A stretch of DNA of 64,000 bases, from assembly GCA_943371245.1 (NCBI GenBank), contig CALRTY020000004.1:124001-188000 (forward strand). Reading direction: 5' to 3'. This document shows positions 44,249 through 53,185 of the stretch, piece by piece. The notes under the pieces are model-generated. The model had not been told where the DNA came from. It was given only the letters and a program-made list of their open reading frames with translations, and did not search any database. The stretch is from UBA5018 sp947463165. GTDB lineage: Bacteria > Cyanobacteriota > Cyanobacteriia > PCC-6307 > Cyanobiaceae. The position numbers and the translations under genes are program-made. How positions within the stretch are numbered: the first letter of the stretch is position 1; each line of letters opens with the position of its first letter.

Positions 44249-45601
44249 TTATTTGATATTATCGTATATCGCAAACATTGGTAGATACATTGCAAGAAGT
44301 ATTACCGCGACGATGCCGCCGACAATCACTATCATTGCTGGCTCAAGCATGGATGTAAGTGCTTTTACTGTTGAGCTGACTTCATCTTCATAAAAATCAG
44401 CCATTTTAGAAATAATTACTTCTACTCTACCTGTTTCCTCGCCAATAGCCAGCATGCTTAGGGCAAGTTCTGGGAATACGCCATGGCGTTCAAGCGAAGC
44501 GCTTAAGGGAGTGCCCTCCATAACCTCTTGGCGAGAATCCCAGATAGCTTTGCTAATCTTCGCATTGCCGGTGGTTTCGCTGACTATTTCCAAGGATCTC
44601 AGGATCGGAACGCCAGCACGTGATAGGGAGCTAAATGTGCGGCAAAATTTAGCCGTGGAACTTTTTTGTAGTAGTTCACCGAATAGGGGCACTTTGAGCA
44701 TGTAACCGTCAACTAGTAATTTGCCACTTTTAGTGGAGTAATAACGGCTAAATAGCCATACCAAACCTACCGCTACCCCGAATATGATTGGAAACCAACG
44801 CCTTAGAATGCTGCTTAGGTTTACCAAAAACAAAGTTAATGCCGGCAGTTCGGCATTGAGAGATTCGAAGATATTAGCGTAAACAGGGATTAAAAATAAA
44901 GTTAATCCTAGAAAGACTAGGATGGCAATCGCCAGAACAATGCTTGGATATCCCATGGCTGCCTTGATTTCATTCTGCAGCTTGGTGTGCTGTTCAAGCA
45001 GTTTGGCTAGCCGTTGAAGCGATTCATCTAGCACACCACCGCTTTCACCAGCATCCACCATGGCGATGCTGAGCTGGTCGAATACCTTGGGCCATCGTCG
45101 CATGGCAGTACTCAGGTTGCTTCCCTGGTTTACATCCCGGATGATTCCCTCTAGTGCCCGTTTGAAAAGCGGATGTTTCTGTTGTTTTGCTAATAGGGAA
45201 AGGCTGCGTACAATAGGCACGCCAGCGGTAACAAGGGCAAACAGCTTATTGGCAAACAGTGCCATTTCGCGAATGCCAGGCTTAAATTCAAGGATGGTTA
45301 TTTCGTACCATTTCTTGCCATTGTTTGGCTTGATTGTGTTGCGTATGGCTGCTGTTGGAGCCCCTGGGGTAGCCACTGAATTGGCGCTGCCAGGCAGCTT
45401 TGTTGACGCTGAACCGGCAGTTGCCGCGAGGGCAGCGTTGATTGGCTTTCTCTGGCTGTTAGCCAATAGGGGCTCAACCCTGATGGCCTTGATGCCGCGT
45501 CGGCGTAGCTCTCCTTTGGCAGTGGGCAAATCTGAGGCTTGGAGTTCCAGCTGGCGGGTCTGGCCCCGGCTGGTTAGGTAGGTGGCAATGAATACAGCCA
45601 T
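44249..45601 (-). CDS. pilC: Type IV pilus inner-membrane platform protein PilC
   Basis: 450-aa PilC/GspF protein that couples the PilB and PilT motors to the pilus. It has an N-terminal cytoplasmic segment with the basic SRGQTRQLELQ strand, then two GspF domains (about 110-235 and 315-440) with hydrophobic helices near 215-240, 265-290 and 420-445. EGIIRDVNQGSNLSTAMRRWPKVFD and AMVDAGESGGVLDESLQRLA are characteristic. It is the third gene of the pilB-pilT-pilC operon and begins four bases after the pilT stop codon. Confidence 0.95.
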   Translation of the reverse strand: MAVFIATYLTSRGQTRQLELQASDLPTAKGELRRRGIKAIRVEPLLANSQRKPINAALAATAGSASTKLPGSANSVATPGAPTAAIRNTIKPNNGKKWYEITILEFKPGIREMALFANKLFALVTAGVPIVRSLSLLAKQQKHPLFKRALEGIIRDVNQGSNLSTAMRRWPKVFDQLSIAMVDAGESGGVLDESLQRLAKLLEQHTKLQNEIKAAMGYPSIVLAIAILVFLGLTLFLIPVYANIFESLNAELPALTLFLVNLSSILRRWFPIIFGVAVGLVWLFSRYYSTKSGKLLVDGYMLKVPLFGELLQKSSTAKFCRTFSSLSRAGVPILRSLEIVSETTGNAKISKAIWDSRQEVMEGTPLSASLERHGVFPELALSMLAIGEETGRVEVIISKMADFYEDEVSSTVKALTSMLEPAMIVIVGGIVAVILLAMYLPMFAIYDNIK

Positions 45602-45605
45602 GATT

Positions 45606-46682
45606 TCAGGTGCTTTCCAGTAGTCGTTGTAGGTCTTCCGGTCGACTAGACTTGCTCAATGCTTCTGCCAGCTCCACCACGCCTTCTTGCACTAAGACAG
45701 CCAAGGCCCGCTCTAGGGTCTGCATGCCGTATTGTCCGCCGGTCTGGATCTGGGAGTAAAGCTGGGCGGTTTTGCCCTCACGAATCAGATTTGACGTGGC
45801 GGAGGTTTGGATCATAATTTCCATGGCTACAATCCTGCCGTAGTTATTCTCATCTGGTCGGCAGCGCTTTAGCAGGGATTGGCAAAATACGGCCACCAGG
45901 CTGTTGCTTAGCTGGGCTCGAATCTGGGACTGCTGGGTAGAGGGGAATACATCCAGGATTCTGTCAACGGTTTGGGATGCGGAGTTGGTGTGCAGGGTGC
46001 CAAACACCAGGTGGCCGGTTTCAGCTGCGGTTATTGCCAGTTGAATCGTCTCCAAGTCGCGCATTTCCCCGACCAGGATTACGTCCGGGTCCTCCCGTAG
46101 GGCTGAGCGCAGGGCATTGGCGGTGCTATGGGTGTCTTCGTGTACTTCTCTTTGGTGGATAAGGCTGCGGTTGCTTTGGTATACAAATTCGATCGGGTCT
46201 TCAATAGTGATTATATGTCTAGAGCTGGTGTTGTTGATGTGGTTCAGTAGCGAGGCCAGGGTGGTGGTCTTGCCGGAGCCAGTGGGGCCGGTCACCAGCA
46301 CCAGGCCCCTGGGCTTGCTGCCCATCTCCTGGATCACTGGCGGCATTTGCAGCATCTCCAGGGTGGGGATCTGATCCCCCAGGGCCCTTAGACAGGCCGC
46401 ATAGCTGCCCAGCTGTCGGTAGACGTTCAGCCGGAAACGGGAGACCCCCTTGAGGCTATAGGCACAGTCCAGTTCCCAGTTCTGCTCAAGATCCTTGCGC
46501 TGGGAGGTATTGAGTATGGAGAAAATTAGCTTGGTACATTGGGATTGGCTTAGTTTTTCTTCCCGCATTGGCTGGAGCTCGCCGTTAAAGCGGCCGTAGG
46601 GCGCGATGCCGCTGGAGAGGTGGAGGTCGCTGCCCCCCCGTTCCACCAGCTCCCTCATTAAATCTTCAATCAACAGTTCCAT
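45606..46682 (-). CDS. pilT: Type IV pilus retraction ATPase PilT
   Basis: 358-aa hexameric ATPase powering pilus retraction, twitching motility and DNA uptake. Walker A is VTGPTGSGKTTTLASLL. The Asp box TIEDPIEFVYQ, the Walker B region ILVGEMRDLETIQLAITAAETGHLVFGTLHTNSA and the C-terminal AIRNLIRE-like motif (TSNLIREGK) follow. The frame is open to 46748, but the ATG at 46682 (MELLIEDLMRELVERGGSDLHL) is the family start and lies only seven bases past the pilB stop. Confidence 0.95.
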   Translation of the reverse strand: MELLIEDLMRELVERGGSDLHLSSGIAPYGRFNGELQPMREEKLSQSQCTKLIFSILNTSQRKDLEQNWELDCAYSLKGVSRFRLNVYRQLGSYAACLRALGDQIPTLEMLQMPPVIQEMGSKPRGLVLVTGPTGSGKTTTLASLLNHINNTSSRHIITIEDPIEFVYQSNRSLIHQREVHEDTHSTANALRSALREDPDVILVGEMRDLETIQLAITAAETGHLVFGTLHTNSASQTVDRILDVFPSTQQSQIRAQLSNSLVAVFCQSLLKRCRPDENNYGRIVAMEIMIQTSATSNLIREGKTAQLYSQIQTGGQYGMQTLERALAVLVQEGVVELAEALSKSSRPEDLQRLLEST

Positions 46683-46689
46683 CGTGCTT

Positions 46690-48483
46690 TTAATTCCTCG
46701 TGCAGAGGCAGTAGGGACATTCCAGCCATTCTTCTTGAAGGCCGGCACCGCAGCCTTCGCAGGTGAGCGAGTGCAGGGCCCTGGATCGTCGCTCAGATTC
46801 GAGACCGGAGTCGGTAAGTAGCATACGCTCCACCTCTTCCAGCGTTGTCAAGCCCTGTCGAACCAGACTTAGTCCGTAACCAAGCAGGGTTTTCATGCCG
46901 TTTTCCAGGGCGAGGCGGCGTAGCTCATCGACGGGAGCTCGCTTGGCCACCGCAGAGGCAAAGCTTTCGGTCATGGTTAAAATTTCGTATACTCCGACGC
47001 GGCCGCGATAACCGTTCCCCTGGCAATGGGGACAGACTTCTTTCTGGCCTGAATTGTCTAACTTGGCGCGATAGAAGCTGATCTCCGCCTCCCGGCTCGC
47101 TAGCAATCCGAAGCGCGCCAACTGCTCTTCGCTCGGTTTGTAGGCCACGCGGCAGTGGAGACATAATCTGCGCAGTAGTCTCTGGGATATGACTCCAAGT
47201 AAACTGGCGCTCACCAGAAAAGGCTCTACGCCCATTTCGTCGAGGCGGGCGAAGGCGCTCACCGCGTCGTTGCAGTGCAGCGTTGACAGCACCAGGTGGC
47301 CGGTGAGGGCCGCTTCGATTGTGGTCTTGGCAGTTTCTTGATCCCGAGTTTCCCCCACCAGCAGCACGTCCGGGTCCTGCCGGATAAAGGCCCGTAGCAC
47401 TGTGCTGAAGTCCAGCCCCTTGTCCCGGTTCACCTGGGTCTGGGTGATCCCCTTGAGCCCGTACTCGATCGGATCCTCCACTGTGCAGATGTTGATCGCC
47501 GGATCGTTACGTTCGGCTAATAGGGCGTAGAGGGTGGTGCTCTTGCCGGCGCCAGTGGGACCTGTCACGAGGATTAGGCCGAATGGCTTGGAGCCCATGG
47601 CTCGAAGATTGGCCAGAGACTCGGGATCGTTGATCAAGACTTCTAGGCCCAACTGGGTGATGTCGTGATCGAGTAGGCGCAACACCACTGTTTCGCCAAA
47701 GCGGCTGGGTAGGGTGCTGACCCGGATATCGATATTGCGACCCCGGTATTGACGCCGGATCCTGCCATCCTGGGGCATCCGCCGTTCGGAGATATCCAGC
47801 TCGGCCATGATCTTCAGCCGAGAGGTGATCGAAGGAATCAAGTTCTTTGGCAGGGTTTCCCATTGGGGATGCAGCACCCCATCCCGCCGGTAGCGGATCA
47901 CCAGGCCGCTCTCCTGGGGTTCGAAGTGGATGTCACTGGTATCTGACTCCACCGCTTCGATCAAGATGCGATCCACCAGACTCACCACCGGCGAGGCATT
48001 GGCGTCTTCCGGTGAGCTCTCCAGCTCATCTACTTCGGTCACTGCGGTCAACTCGTGGCCGGGCTGCATGGTCAGACCCTGCAGCAAGGAGCGCCCTGGC
48101 GCCCCTGGTATCAACACAGGCTGGGCTGGTTTGAGTTCGAGTCGCTGGGCGATGGCGGCCTCTAAATCACTGGGCAGGGCAGGGGCCAGCCGGCAGTTTT
48201 TGGCCTGATCCCCCAATTCCCGCAGCAGCGATTGGCGCTTGGTTTCCCCCCACTGGTAGGGCACCGCCACCACCAGGCCCTCCGGGTCTTGGCGCAGGGG
48301 TAGGGCCCCCAGGGCGCGCCAGCGGGCCCCGCCGATGGCAGTGCCGCGGCTGATCAGATCGGGATCAGCCTGGGCCAGTTCCTCAGGCTTCAACACCCGC
48401 TGGCCGAGCAGCAGCTCCAGTTCCAACCGCTTCTGCTCAGCAGGGATGCCGCCCGGTGAGTCGTCGATTGAGCTGAGTGTCAT
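46690..48483 (-). CDS. pilB: Type IV pilus extension ATPase PilB
   Basis: 597-aa GspE-family assembly ATPase. An N-terminal MshEN-like segment precedes the PAS-like N2 domain (SDIHFEPQESGLVIRYRRDG). Walker A is LVTGPTGAGKSTTLYALL, with Asp and His boxes (CTVEDPIEYG, VGETRDQETAKTTIEAALTGHLVLSTLHCND) and a tetracysteine zinc motif (CLHC...CPHC). After the usual end there is a C-terminal CEGCGAGLQEEWLECPYC zinc-ribbon-like tail that is not part of the core fold. It is the first gene of the pilus operon and divergent from grpE across 91 bases. Confidence 0.94.
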   Translation of the reverse strand: MTLSSIDDSPGGIPAEQKRLELELLLGQRVLKPEELAQADPDLISRGTAIGGARWRALGALPLRQDPEGLVVAVPYQWGETKRQSLLRELGDQAKNCRLAPALPSDLEAAIAQRLELKPAQPVLIPGAPGRSLLQGLTMQPGHELTAVTEVDELESSPEDANASPVVSLVDRILIEAVESDTSDIHFEPQESGLVIRYRRDGVLHPQWETLPKNLIPSITSRLKIMAELDISERRMPQDGRIRRQYRGRNIDIRVSTLPSRFGETVVLRLLDHDITQLGLEVLINDPESLANLRAMGSKPFGLILVTGPTGAGKSTTLYALLAERNDPAINICTVEDPIEYGLKGITQTQVNRDKGLDFSTVLRAFIRQDPDVLLVGETRDQETAKTTIEAALTGHLVLSTLHCNDAVSAFARLDEMGVEPFLVSASLLGVISQRLLRRLCLHCRVAYKPSEEQLARFGLLASREAEISFYRAKLDNSGQKEVCPHCQGNGYRGRVGVYEILTMTESFASAVAKRAPVDELRRLALENGMKTLLGYGLSLVRQGLTTLEEVERMLLTDSGLESERRSRALHSLTCEGCGAGLQEEWLECPYCLCTRN

Positions 48484-48574
48484 GGGGCTCTTATGAGGTG
48501 CGGGCTTCCGCCGCTTGTGGAGAGCGGGGCCGGAGTTCCAACATGTCTAGACACCAAGTCAATGCCTGACCGCC

Positions 48575-49351
48575 ATGAGTGGAGACTCCTCAATGAGCGT
48601 CGACAGCAGCCAGGGGAGCGTCGACAGCAGCCAGGGGAGCGTCGAGAGCAGCCAGGGACCTGGGCAACAGCCTGATGGGGCCGGGGACCTAGGTTACGAT
48701 GCCCGTCTAGAGCCAGAGAACGATCCAGAATCATTCCTGGTGGTCGATGGGAGTTCTGATCAAGGGATGGGCCCAGAAGTTCCCCATGCCGGTGCCGGCA
48801 GCGCCGCCGCAGCCGACCGATCCGCCCAGTTGGAGGCAGAACTGAACGCACTCAAGGGCCAGTACGACAACCTCAATGGTCAGTACATGCGCTTGGCGGC
48901 CGATTTCGACAATTTCCGCAAGCGCCAGGCCCGTGACAGCGAGGATCAGCGCCTGCAGATCGCCTGCTCCACCCTCAGCGAGATCCTGCCGGTGGTGGAC
49001 AATTTCGATCGCGCCCGCCAGCAGCTCAACCCCCAGCACGAGGAGGCTCAAAACCTGCACCGCAGCTATCAGAATCTCTACAAGCAGCTGGTGGAAGCGT
49101 TTAAACAGCTGGGGGTTTCGCCGATGCGGGTGGAGGGAGAAAGGTTTGATCCAAATCTTCACGAGGCGGTCTTGCGAGAACCCAGCGACCTGCACGGGGA
49201 GGACCTGGTGATCGAAGAGCTGCAGCGGGGTTATCAGCTGCAGGGACGGGTGCTGCGCCATGCTCTGGTCAAGGTGTCCATGGGCCCTGGACCCGGCTCC
49301 GCTGGCGCCCAGCCTGAAACCCCTTCTCAGCCTGAGGAGCAGCTCGGCTGA
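48575..49351 (+). CDS. grpE: Nucleotide exchange factor GrpE
   Basis: 258-aa cochaperone that releases ADP from DnaK. The first 90 residues are disordered and begin with an SVDSSQG repeat encoded by three 21-base units. The long dimer coiled coil (QLEAELNALKGQYDNLNGQYMRLAADFDNFRKRQARD) and the beta-wing domain (FDPNLHEAVLREPS, VLRHALVKVS) are standard. It overlaps dnaJ by one base. ATG 48575 is the first start; ATG 48593 is also possible. A heat-shock operator (CIRCE) is not visible upstream. Confidence 0.94.
   Translation: MSGDSSMSVDSSQGSVDSSQGSVESSQGPGQQPDGAGDLGYDARLEPENDPESFLVVDGSSDQGMGPEVPHAGAGSAAAADRSAQLEAELNALKGQYDNLNGQYMRLAADFDNFRKRQARDSEDQRLQIACSTLSEILPVVDNFDRARQQLNPQHEEAQNLHRSYQNLYKQLVEAFKQLGVSPMRVEGERFDPNLHEAVLREPSDLHGEDLVIEELQRGYQLQGRVLRHALVKVSMGPGPGSAGAQPETPSQPEEQLG
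48596..48658 (+). repeat. 21-base tandem repeat inside grpE
   Basis: Three consecutive near-perfect copies of a 21-base unit (48596, 48617, 48638), encoding S-V-D-S-S-Q-G twice and then S-V-E-S-S-Q-G. Being a multiple of three, copy changes keep the frame. Confidence 0.9.
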
Positions 49352-50484
49352 TGGCCGATTACTACTCCCTGCTTGGGGTATCCCGAGACGTGGATGCCGA
49401 GGGCCTCAAGCGGGCCTATCGCCGTTTGGCGCGCCAATATCACCCTGATGTCAACAAGGATCCAGGGGCGGAGGACAAGTTCAAGGAGATCGGTCGCGCC
49501 TATTCGGTGCTCAGTGATCCCCAGACCCGATCCCGCTATGACCAGTTCGGCGAGGCCGGCCTGGGCGGTGCCGCCGGCGCTGCCGACATGGGCGACATGG
49601 GCGGTTTTGCCGACCTGTTCGAGACCTTCTTCAGCGGTTTCGGGGGCGGCGCGGCGGCCCAGGCCGGCGGCCGTCGCCGCAGCGGCCCCCGCCAGGGCGA
49701 TGACCTGCGCCTGGATCTGACGATCAGCTTTCAAGAGGCGGTATTTGGCATCGAGAAGGAAGTACAGGTGCGCCATCTGGAAACCTGCTCCACCTGCAGT
49801 GGCAGCGGTGCCAAGGCCGGCAGTGGCCCCAGCACCTGTGGCACCTGCGCCGGGGCTGGCCAGGTCCGGCGCGCCACCCGTACCCCTTTCGGCAGTTTCA
49901 CCCAGGTGGCCTCCTGCCCCACCTGTGATGGCACCGGCCAGGTGATCGCCGATCCCTGCTCCGCCTGCGGTGGCCAGGGCTTGCAGCAGGTGCGCAAGAA
50001 GTTGCGGATCAACATCCCCGCAGGCGTCGATTCAGGTACCCGGCTCAGGGTGGCGAATGAGGGCAATGCCGGACCCCGTGGTGGCCCCCCCGGGGACCTG
50101 TACGTGTTCCTCAATGTCCAGGCCCATCCGCAGCTGCGCCGCGATGGCATCACCATTCACTCCGAGGTGATGCTCAACTACCTACAGGCGATCCTGGGGG
50201 ACACCATCGAGCTGGAAAGCGTCGATGGCCACGAGCGGCTGACGATTCCGGCGGGCACCCAGCCCGGCACCGTGCTCACCCTGCAGGGCAAGGGGGTGCC
50301 CCGGCTCGGCAATCCAGTGGCCCGCGGCAATCACGAGGTCACCGTCAAGGTGCAACTGCCCACCAAGTTGAGTGGTGATGAGCGGCAGTTGCTGGAGCAG
50401 CTGGCGGGTCATCACACCAGCAAGGGCCAGCGCCACCATCACAAGAGTGGCTTGTTTGGTGGCCTGTTTGGCGGGGGCGGCTGA
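49351..50484 (+). CDS. dnaJ: Chaperone protein DnaJ
   Basis: 377-aa type I J-protein. The J domain (residues 1-70) has the HPD tripeptide in QYHPDVNKD. A Gly/Phe-rich linker follows (about 70-115). Four CxxCxGxG zinc repeats span about 148-210 (CSTCSGSG, CGTCAGAG, CPTCDGTG, CSACGGQG), and two beta-sandwich substrate domains end at GLFGGGG. It forms a pair with grpE, as usual, and delivers substrates to DnaK. Confidence 0.96.
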   Translation: MADYYSLLGVSRDVDAEGLKRAYRRLARQYHPDVNKDPGAEDKFKEIGRAYSVLSDPQTRSRYDQFGEAGLGGAAGAADMGDMGGFADLFETFFSGFGGGAAAQAGGRRRSGPRQGDDLRLDLTISFQEAVFGIEKEVQVRHLETCSTCSGSGAKAGSGPSTCGTCAGAGQVRRATRTPFGSFTQVASCPTCDGTGQVIADPCSACGGQGLQQVRKKLRINIPAGVDSGTRLRVANEGNAGPRGGPPGDLYVFLNVQAHPQLRRDGITIHSEVMLNYLQAILGDTIELESVDGHERLTIPAGTQPGTVLTLQGKGVPRLGNPVARGNHEVTVKVQLPTKLSGDERQLLEQLAGHHTSKGQRHHHKSGLFGGLFGGGG

Positions 50485-50488
50485 GGCC

Positions 50489-50752
50489 TTGGTCAGCCCG
50501 AGCCAGCCAGCTGCCTGCTTGGATCTGCGCGGCACCCCCTGTCCCTTGAACTACATCCGCTCTCGCCTGGCCCTCGAAACGATTGCTCCGGGGGCCTTGC
50601 TACAGGTGGATCTCGATGTTGGGGAACCGGAGCAACTGGTGAGCTCAGGGCTCACCAGCAGTGGCCATGGGGTGGAGATTCAGCCCCATCCGTCCGTCGA
50701 TACGGCGGTGAGGCTGCTGATACGCCGTGCGGCTGGCCCAGACGATGGCTGA
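50489..50752 (+). CDS. TusA-family sulfurtransferase-like protein
   Basis: 87-aa protein. The N-terminal CLDLRGTPCPLNYIRSRLALE contains the TusA CP-x-P-like active site (CPLN, with Asn in place of the usual Pro/Lys), followed by the two-layer alpha/beta fold VDLDVGEPEQLV...GVEI. It may relay sulfur for tRNA thiolation or act as a redox partner. Starting at TTG 50489, it follows the dnaJ stop by four bases and overlaps the next gene, rsgA, by eight bases at its end. The start codon is tentative. Confidence 0.83.
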   Translation: MVSPSQPAACLDLRGTPCPLNYIRSRLALETIAPGALLQVDLDVGEPEQLVSSGLTSSGHGVEIQPHPSVDTAVRLLIRRAAGPDDG

Positions 50753-51884
50753 TGGCTCGCCGGTCAGGCTGGCGTCCGCCCCGATCAGTGGCCAGGTGGT
50801 GTCTCTGCTGGCCAATTACTGCTGGGTGCAATTGGATCGGCCCGGTCCCACAGGCATCTCCCGTTTGCTCTGCACCCGCCGAACCCGCTTAGGCAAGCGA
50901 GGCCTGCAAATCTGCAGCGGCGATCGGGTGCGGCTGGAGGGGGTGGACTGGCCCGCTGGCCGCGCTGCCGTCGCCGACCTGGAACCGCGCCACTCCCTGT
51001 TGAGCCGGCCGCCCGTGGCCAATCTCAGCCGGGTGGTGGTGGTGGTGGCCCTGGCCGAGCCCGAGCTTGACATCCTGCAGCTAACCCGTTTTTTAATCAC
51101 CGCCGAGCTCACCGCTCAGCCGGTGGATTTGGTGTTCTCCAAGGCCGATCTGCTGCCGGCGGAGCAGGTGCGGCAGTGGTGCGGACGGGCCGAGAGTTGG
51201 GGCTATCGGCCCCTGGCTTTGGCCAGTGGTGGCGGCCTCGGGCTGGAGTCGTTGCGGCAACGGCTGAGCCAGCCTGGCCTAGCGGTGCTCTGCGGCCCTT
51301 CCGGGGCGGGTAAGAGCAGTTTGCTCAATGCCCTGCGCCCCGATTTGAAGCTGCGGGTGGCGGCCGTCTCTGGCCGCTTGCAGCGCGGCCGGCACACCAC
51401 CCGCCACGTGGAGCTGTTCGCCTTGGCTCCCGGGGCCCTGGTGGCCGATAGCCCCGGCTTCAATCGCCCGGCCCTGCCGGAGGATGCGGCCGCCTTGGCC
51501 CGCCTGTTTCCAGAGCTGCGCCAGCGCCTGGCGGCCGGTTGCTGTCGCTTCAGCAATTGCCTGCATCGCGGCGATCCCGGCTGCGCGGTGGCTACCGATT
51601 GGCCCCGTTACCACCTCTATGCCCAGTGCCTCGCCGATATCGAGGCAGATGCTGCAAGGGCGATGCGGCGGGGGCTGGTCCGCCCCTCAACCGCCTGCAA
51701 ACCCGGTGGGTCTGGCCTGCAAAATCCAGAGCCAGGCCAGGCCGGCCGGGCTGGACGAGCGGAACAGCAGCTGGATCCTCGCCTGCGTCAGGCCTCCCGG
51801 CGGCGGCGGCGCCAGGACACCGAGCAGCTCCAGTCGCTGGAGCAGACGAGTGGTGCCGATGACCTTGCCGATGAGCTCAGTTGA
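50745..51884 (+). CDS. rsgA: Ribosome small-subunit GTPase RsgA
   Basis: 379-aa circularly permuted GTPase that helps 30S maturation. An N-terminal OB fold is followed by G4 (VFSKADL), then G1 (CGPSGAGKSSLLNAL), G2 (GRHTTRHVEL) and G3 (DSPGF), and the zinc motif CCRFSNCLHRGDPGC. The C-terminal 80 residues (GGSGLQNPEPGQAGRAGRA..., RQASRRRRRQD) are an extra Arg/Gln-rich tail absent from most homologues. ATG 50745 is preferred over ATG 50727 because the family begins soon after. It is convergent with ybaB. Confidence 0.92.
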   Translation: MADGSPVRLASAPISGQVVSLLANYCWVQLDRPGPTGISRLLCTRRTRLGKRGLQICSGDRVRLEGVDWPAGRAAVADLEPRHSLLSRPPVANLSRVVVVVALAEPELDILQLTRFLITAELTAQPVDLVFSKADLLPAEQVRQWCGRAESWGYRPLALASGGGLGLESLRQRLSQPGLAVLCGPSGAGKSSLLNALRPDLKLRVAAVSGRLQRGRHTTRHVELFALAPGALVADSPGFNRPALPEDAAALARLFPELRQRLAAGCCRFSNCLHRGDPGCAVATDWPRYHLYAQCLADIEADAARAMRRGLVRPSTACKPGGSGLQNPEPGQAGRAGRAEQQLDPRLRQASRRRRRQDTEQLQSLEQTSGADDLADELS

Positions 51885-51908
51885 CCCGGGCGGCTCAGCT
51901 GACCCGGG

Positions 51909-52250
51909 TCAGCCCCCCAGGCCCGGCAGGTTCAAGTTGAGGCCGCCCGTGAGGGATTCCATCCGCTCCTTCATCGTGCCGGTGGAGCTGGCATAGGCCG
52001 CCTGTAAAGCCTCTAGAACGGCGGCTTCAGAGGCGGAGCTGCCCTCCTGGAGTAGTTCCGGGGCGAGGCTCACCTTCAGGGGTTGCTGGTTGCCGGATAG
52101 CCAGACGCTGGCGCGGCCATCGGCGGAGCGACCCTCGATTTCCATATCGTCGAGTTCTTCCTGCAGCTTCTGGGCGTTCTGCTGCAATTCCTGAGCCTTT
52201 TTGAAGGCTTCGGTGAGTTGTCCGAAATTGGGGAGACCGAAGCCGGCCAT
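51909..52250 (-). CDS. YbaB/EbfC family nucleoid-associated protein
   Basis: 113-aa DNA-binding protein. N-terminal helix GFGLPNFGQLTEAFKKAQELQQNAQKLQEELDDM, central strand RASVWLSGNQQPLKVSLAPELL and a C-terminal helix fit the tweezer-like YbaB dimer. In cyanobacteria the gene is commonly found next to murB and murC, as here. It starts 24 bases after the murB stop on the same strand. Confidence 0.92.
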   Translation of the reverse strand: MAGFGLPNFGQLTEAFKKAQELQQNAQKLQEELDDMEIEGRSADGRASVWLSGNQQPLKVSLAPELLQEGSSASEAAVLEALQAAYASSTGTMKERMESLTGGLNLNLPGLGG

Positions 52251-52274
52251 GTAGGAGCCATAACTGAGAACAGG

Positions 52275-53171
52275 CTAGGGGAAGCCGAGGCGCCGCACCT
52301 CCGGCTGGAGCTCCACACCGTGGCCCTCGCTCACCCGCAGCTGCAGCTCATAGATGAGGGCCTCGATGTCGGCGGCCTTGGCGTCGCCGAGGTTGACGAT
52401 GAAATTTGCATGCAGAGTTGATACCGCCGCACCGCCGATCCGCAGCCCTTTGAGCCCGAGGGATTCGATCAGCCGCCCGGCCTTTTGCGGTTCGGGGTTG
52501 CGGAACACACTGCCGCAGCTCGGTAGTTGGTAGGGCTGGCTGGTGGTGCGGCTGTGCAGATTGGCGCTGGTGCGGGCGCCCACCGCCGCCGGGTCGTGGC
52601 CGGGTTCCAGTTGCCACTGGGCCGAGAGCACGATCAGGGGTTCCAATTGCAGGCGGCTGTGGCGATAGGCGAAGTGCAACTGGTCGGCGCTGAGGCGAAT
52701 GCGCTGCTCTGGCAGGGCTGGATCCACCACCTGCACGGAGATCAGCCGATCGGCGCTGCAACCGCCCTGGGCGCCGGCATTCATCACCACCGCACCGCCC
52801 ACGGTGCCAGGGATGCCCACCGCCCATTCCAGGCCGCTGAGGCCGGCCCTGGCTGCCTTGCGGGCCAGGCTGGGGATCGGTTCACCGGCCTCGGCTTCGA
52901 TCAGGCCGCTGTTGCGATCCAGCTGGCTGCCCTGCAGCCGCCTCAGGCAGATACTCAGGCCCGCCAGGCCCCTATCGGCAATCAGCAGGTTGGAGCCGGC
53001 GCCGAGGCAGCGGACCTGCAGGCCCTGCTGATGCCCCCAACCGAGTAGGGCCAACAGTTCGCTTTCGCAGCCCGGTTCAGCGAACCACTCAGCCGGGCCT
53101 CCCACCTTCCAGGTGGTGAACTCGCTCAGGTCAACGCCCTTGCGCAAACTCGGATACTCGGCGAAGGCCAT
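52275..53171 (-). CDS. murB: UDP-N-acetylenolpyruvoylglucosamine reductase
   Basis: 298-aa FAD enzyme making UDP-MurNAc. The FAD-binding segment (TTWKVGGPAEWFAEP, RCLGAGSNLLIADRGLAGL) and GLEWAVGIPGTVGGAVVMNAGAQGG are clear. The catalytic Ser lies in LPSCGSVFRNP, and the C-terminal Glu in HGVELQPEVR. It is 15 bases downstream of murC, so the two are an operon. Type I MurB length is slightly short but complete. Confidence 0.95.
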   Translation of the reverse strand: MAFAEYPSLRKGVDLSEFTTWKVGGPAEWFAEPGCESELLALLGWGHQQGLQVRCLGAGSNLLIADRGLAGLSICLRRLQGSQLDRNSGLIEAEAGEPIPSLARKAARAGLSGLEWAVGIPGTVGGAVVMNAGAQGGCSADRLISVQVVDPALPEQRIRLSADQLHFAYRHSRLQLEPLIVLSAQWQLEPGHDPAAVGARTSANLHSRTTSQPYQLPSCGSVFRNPEPQKAGRLIESLGLKGLRIGGAAVSTLHANFIVNLGDAKAADIEALIYELQLRVSEGHGVELQPEVRRLGFP

Positions 53172-53185
53172 GGCGCTCTGCCGGT

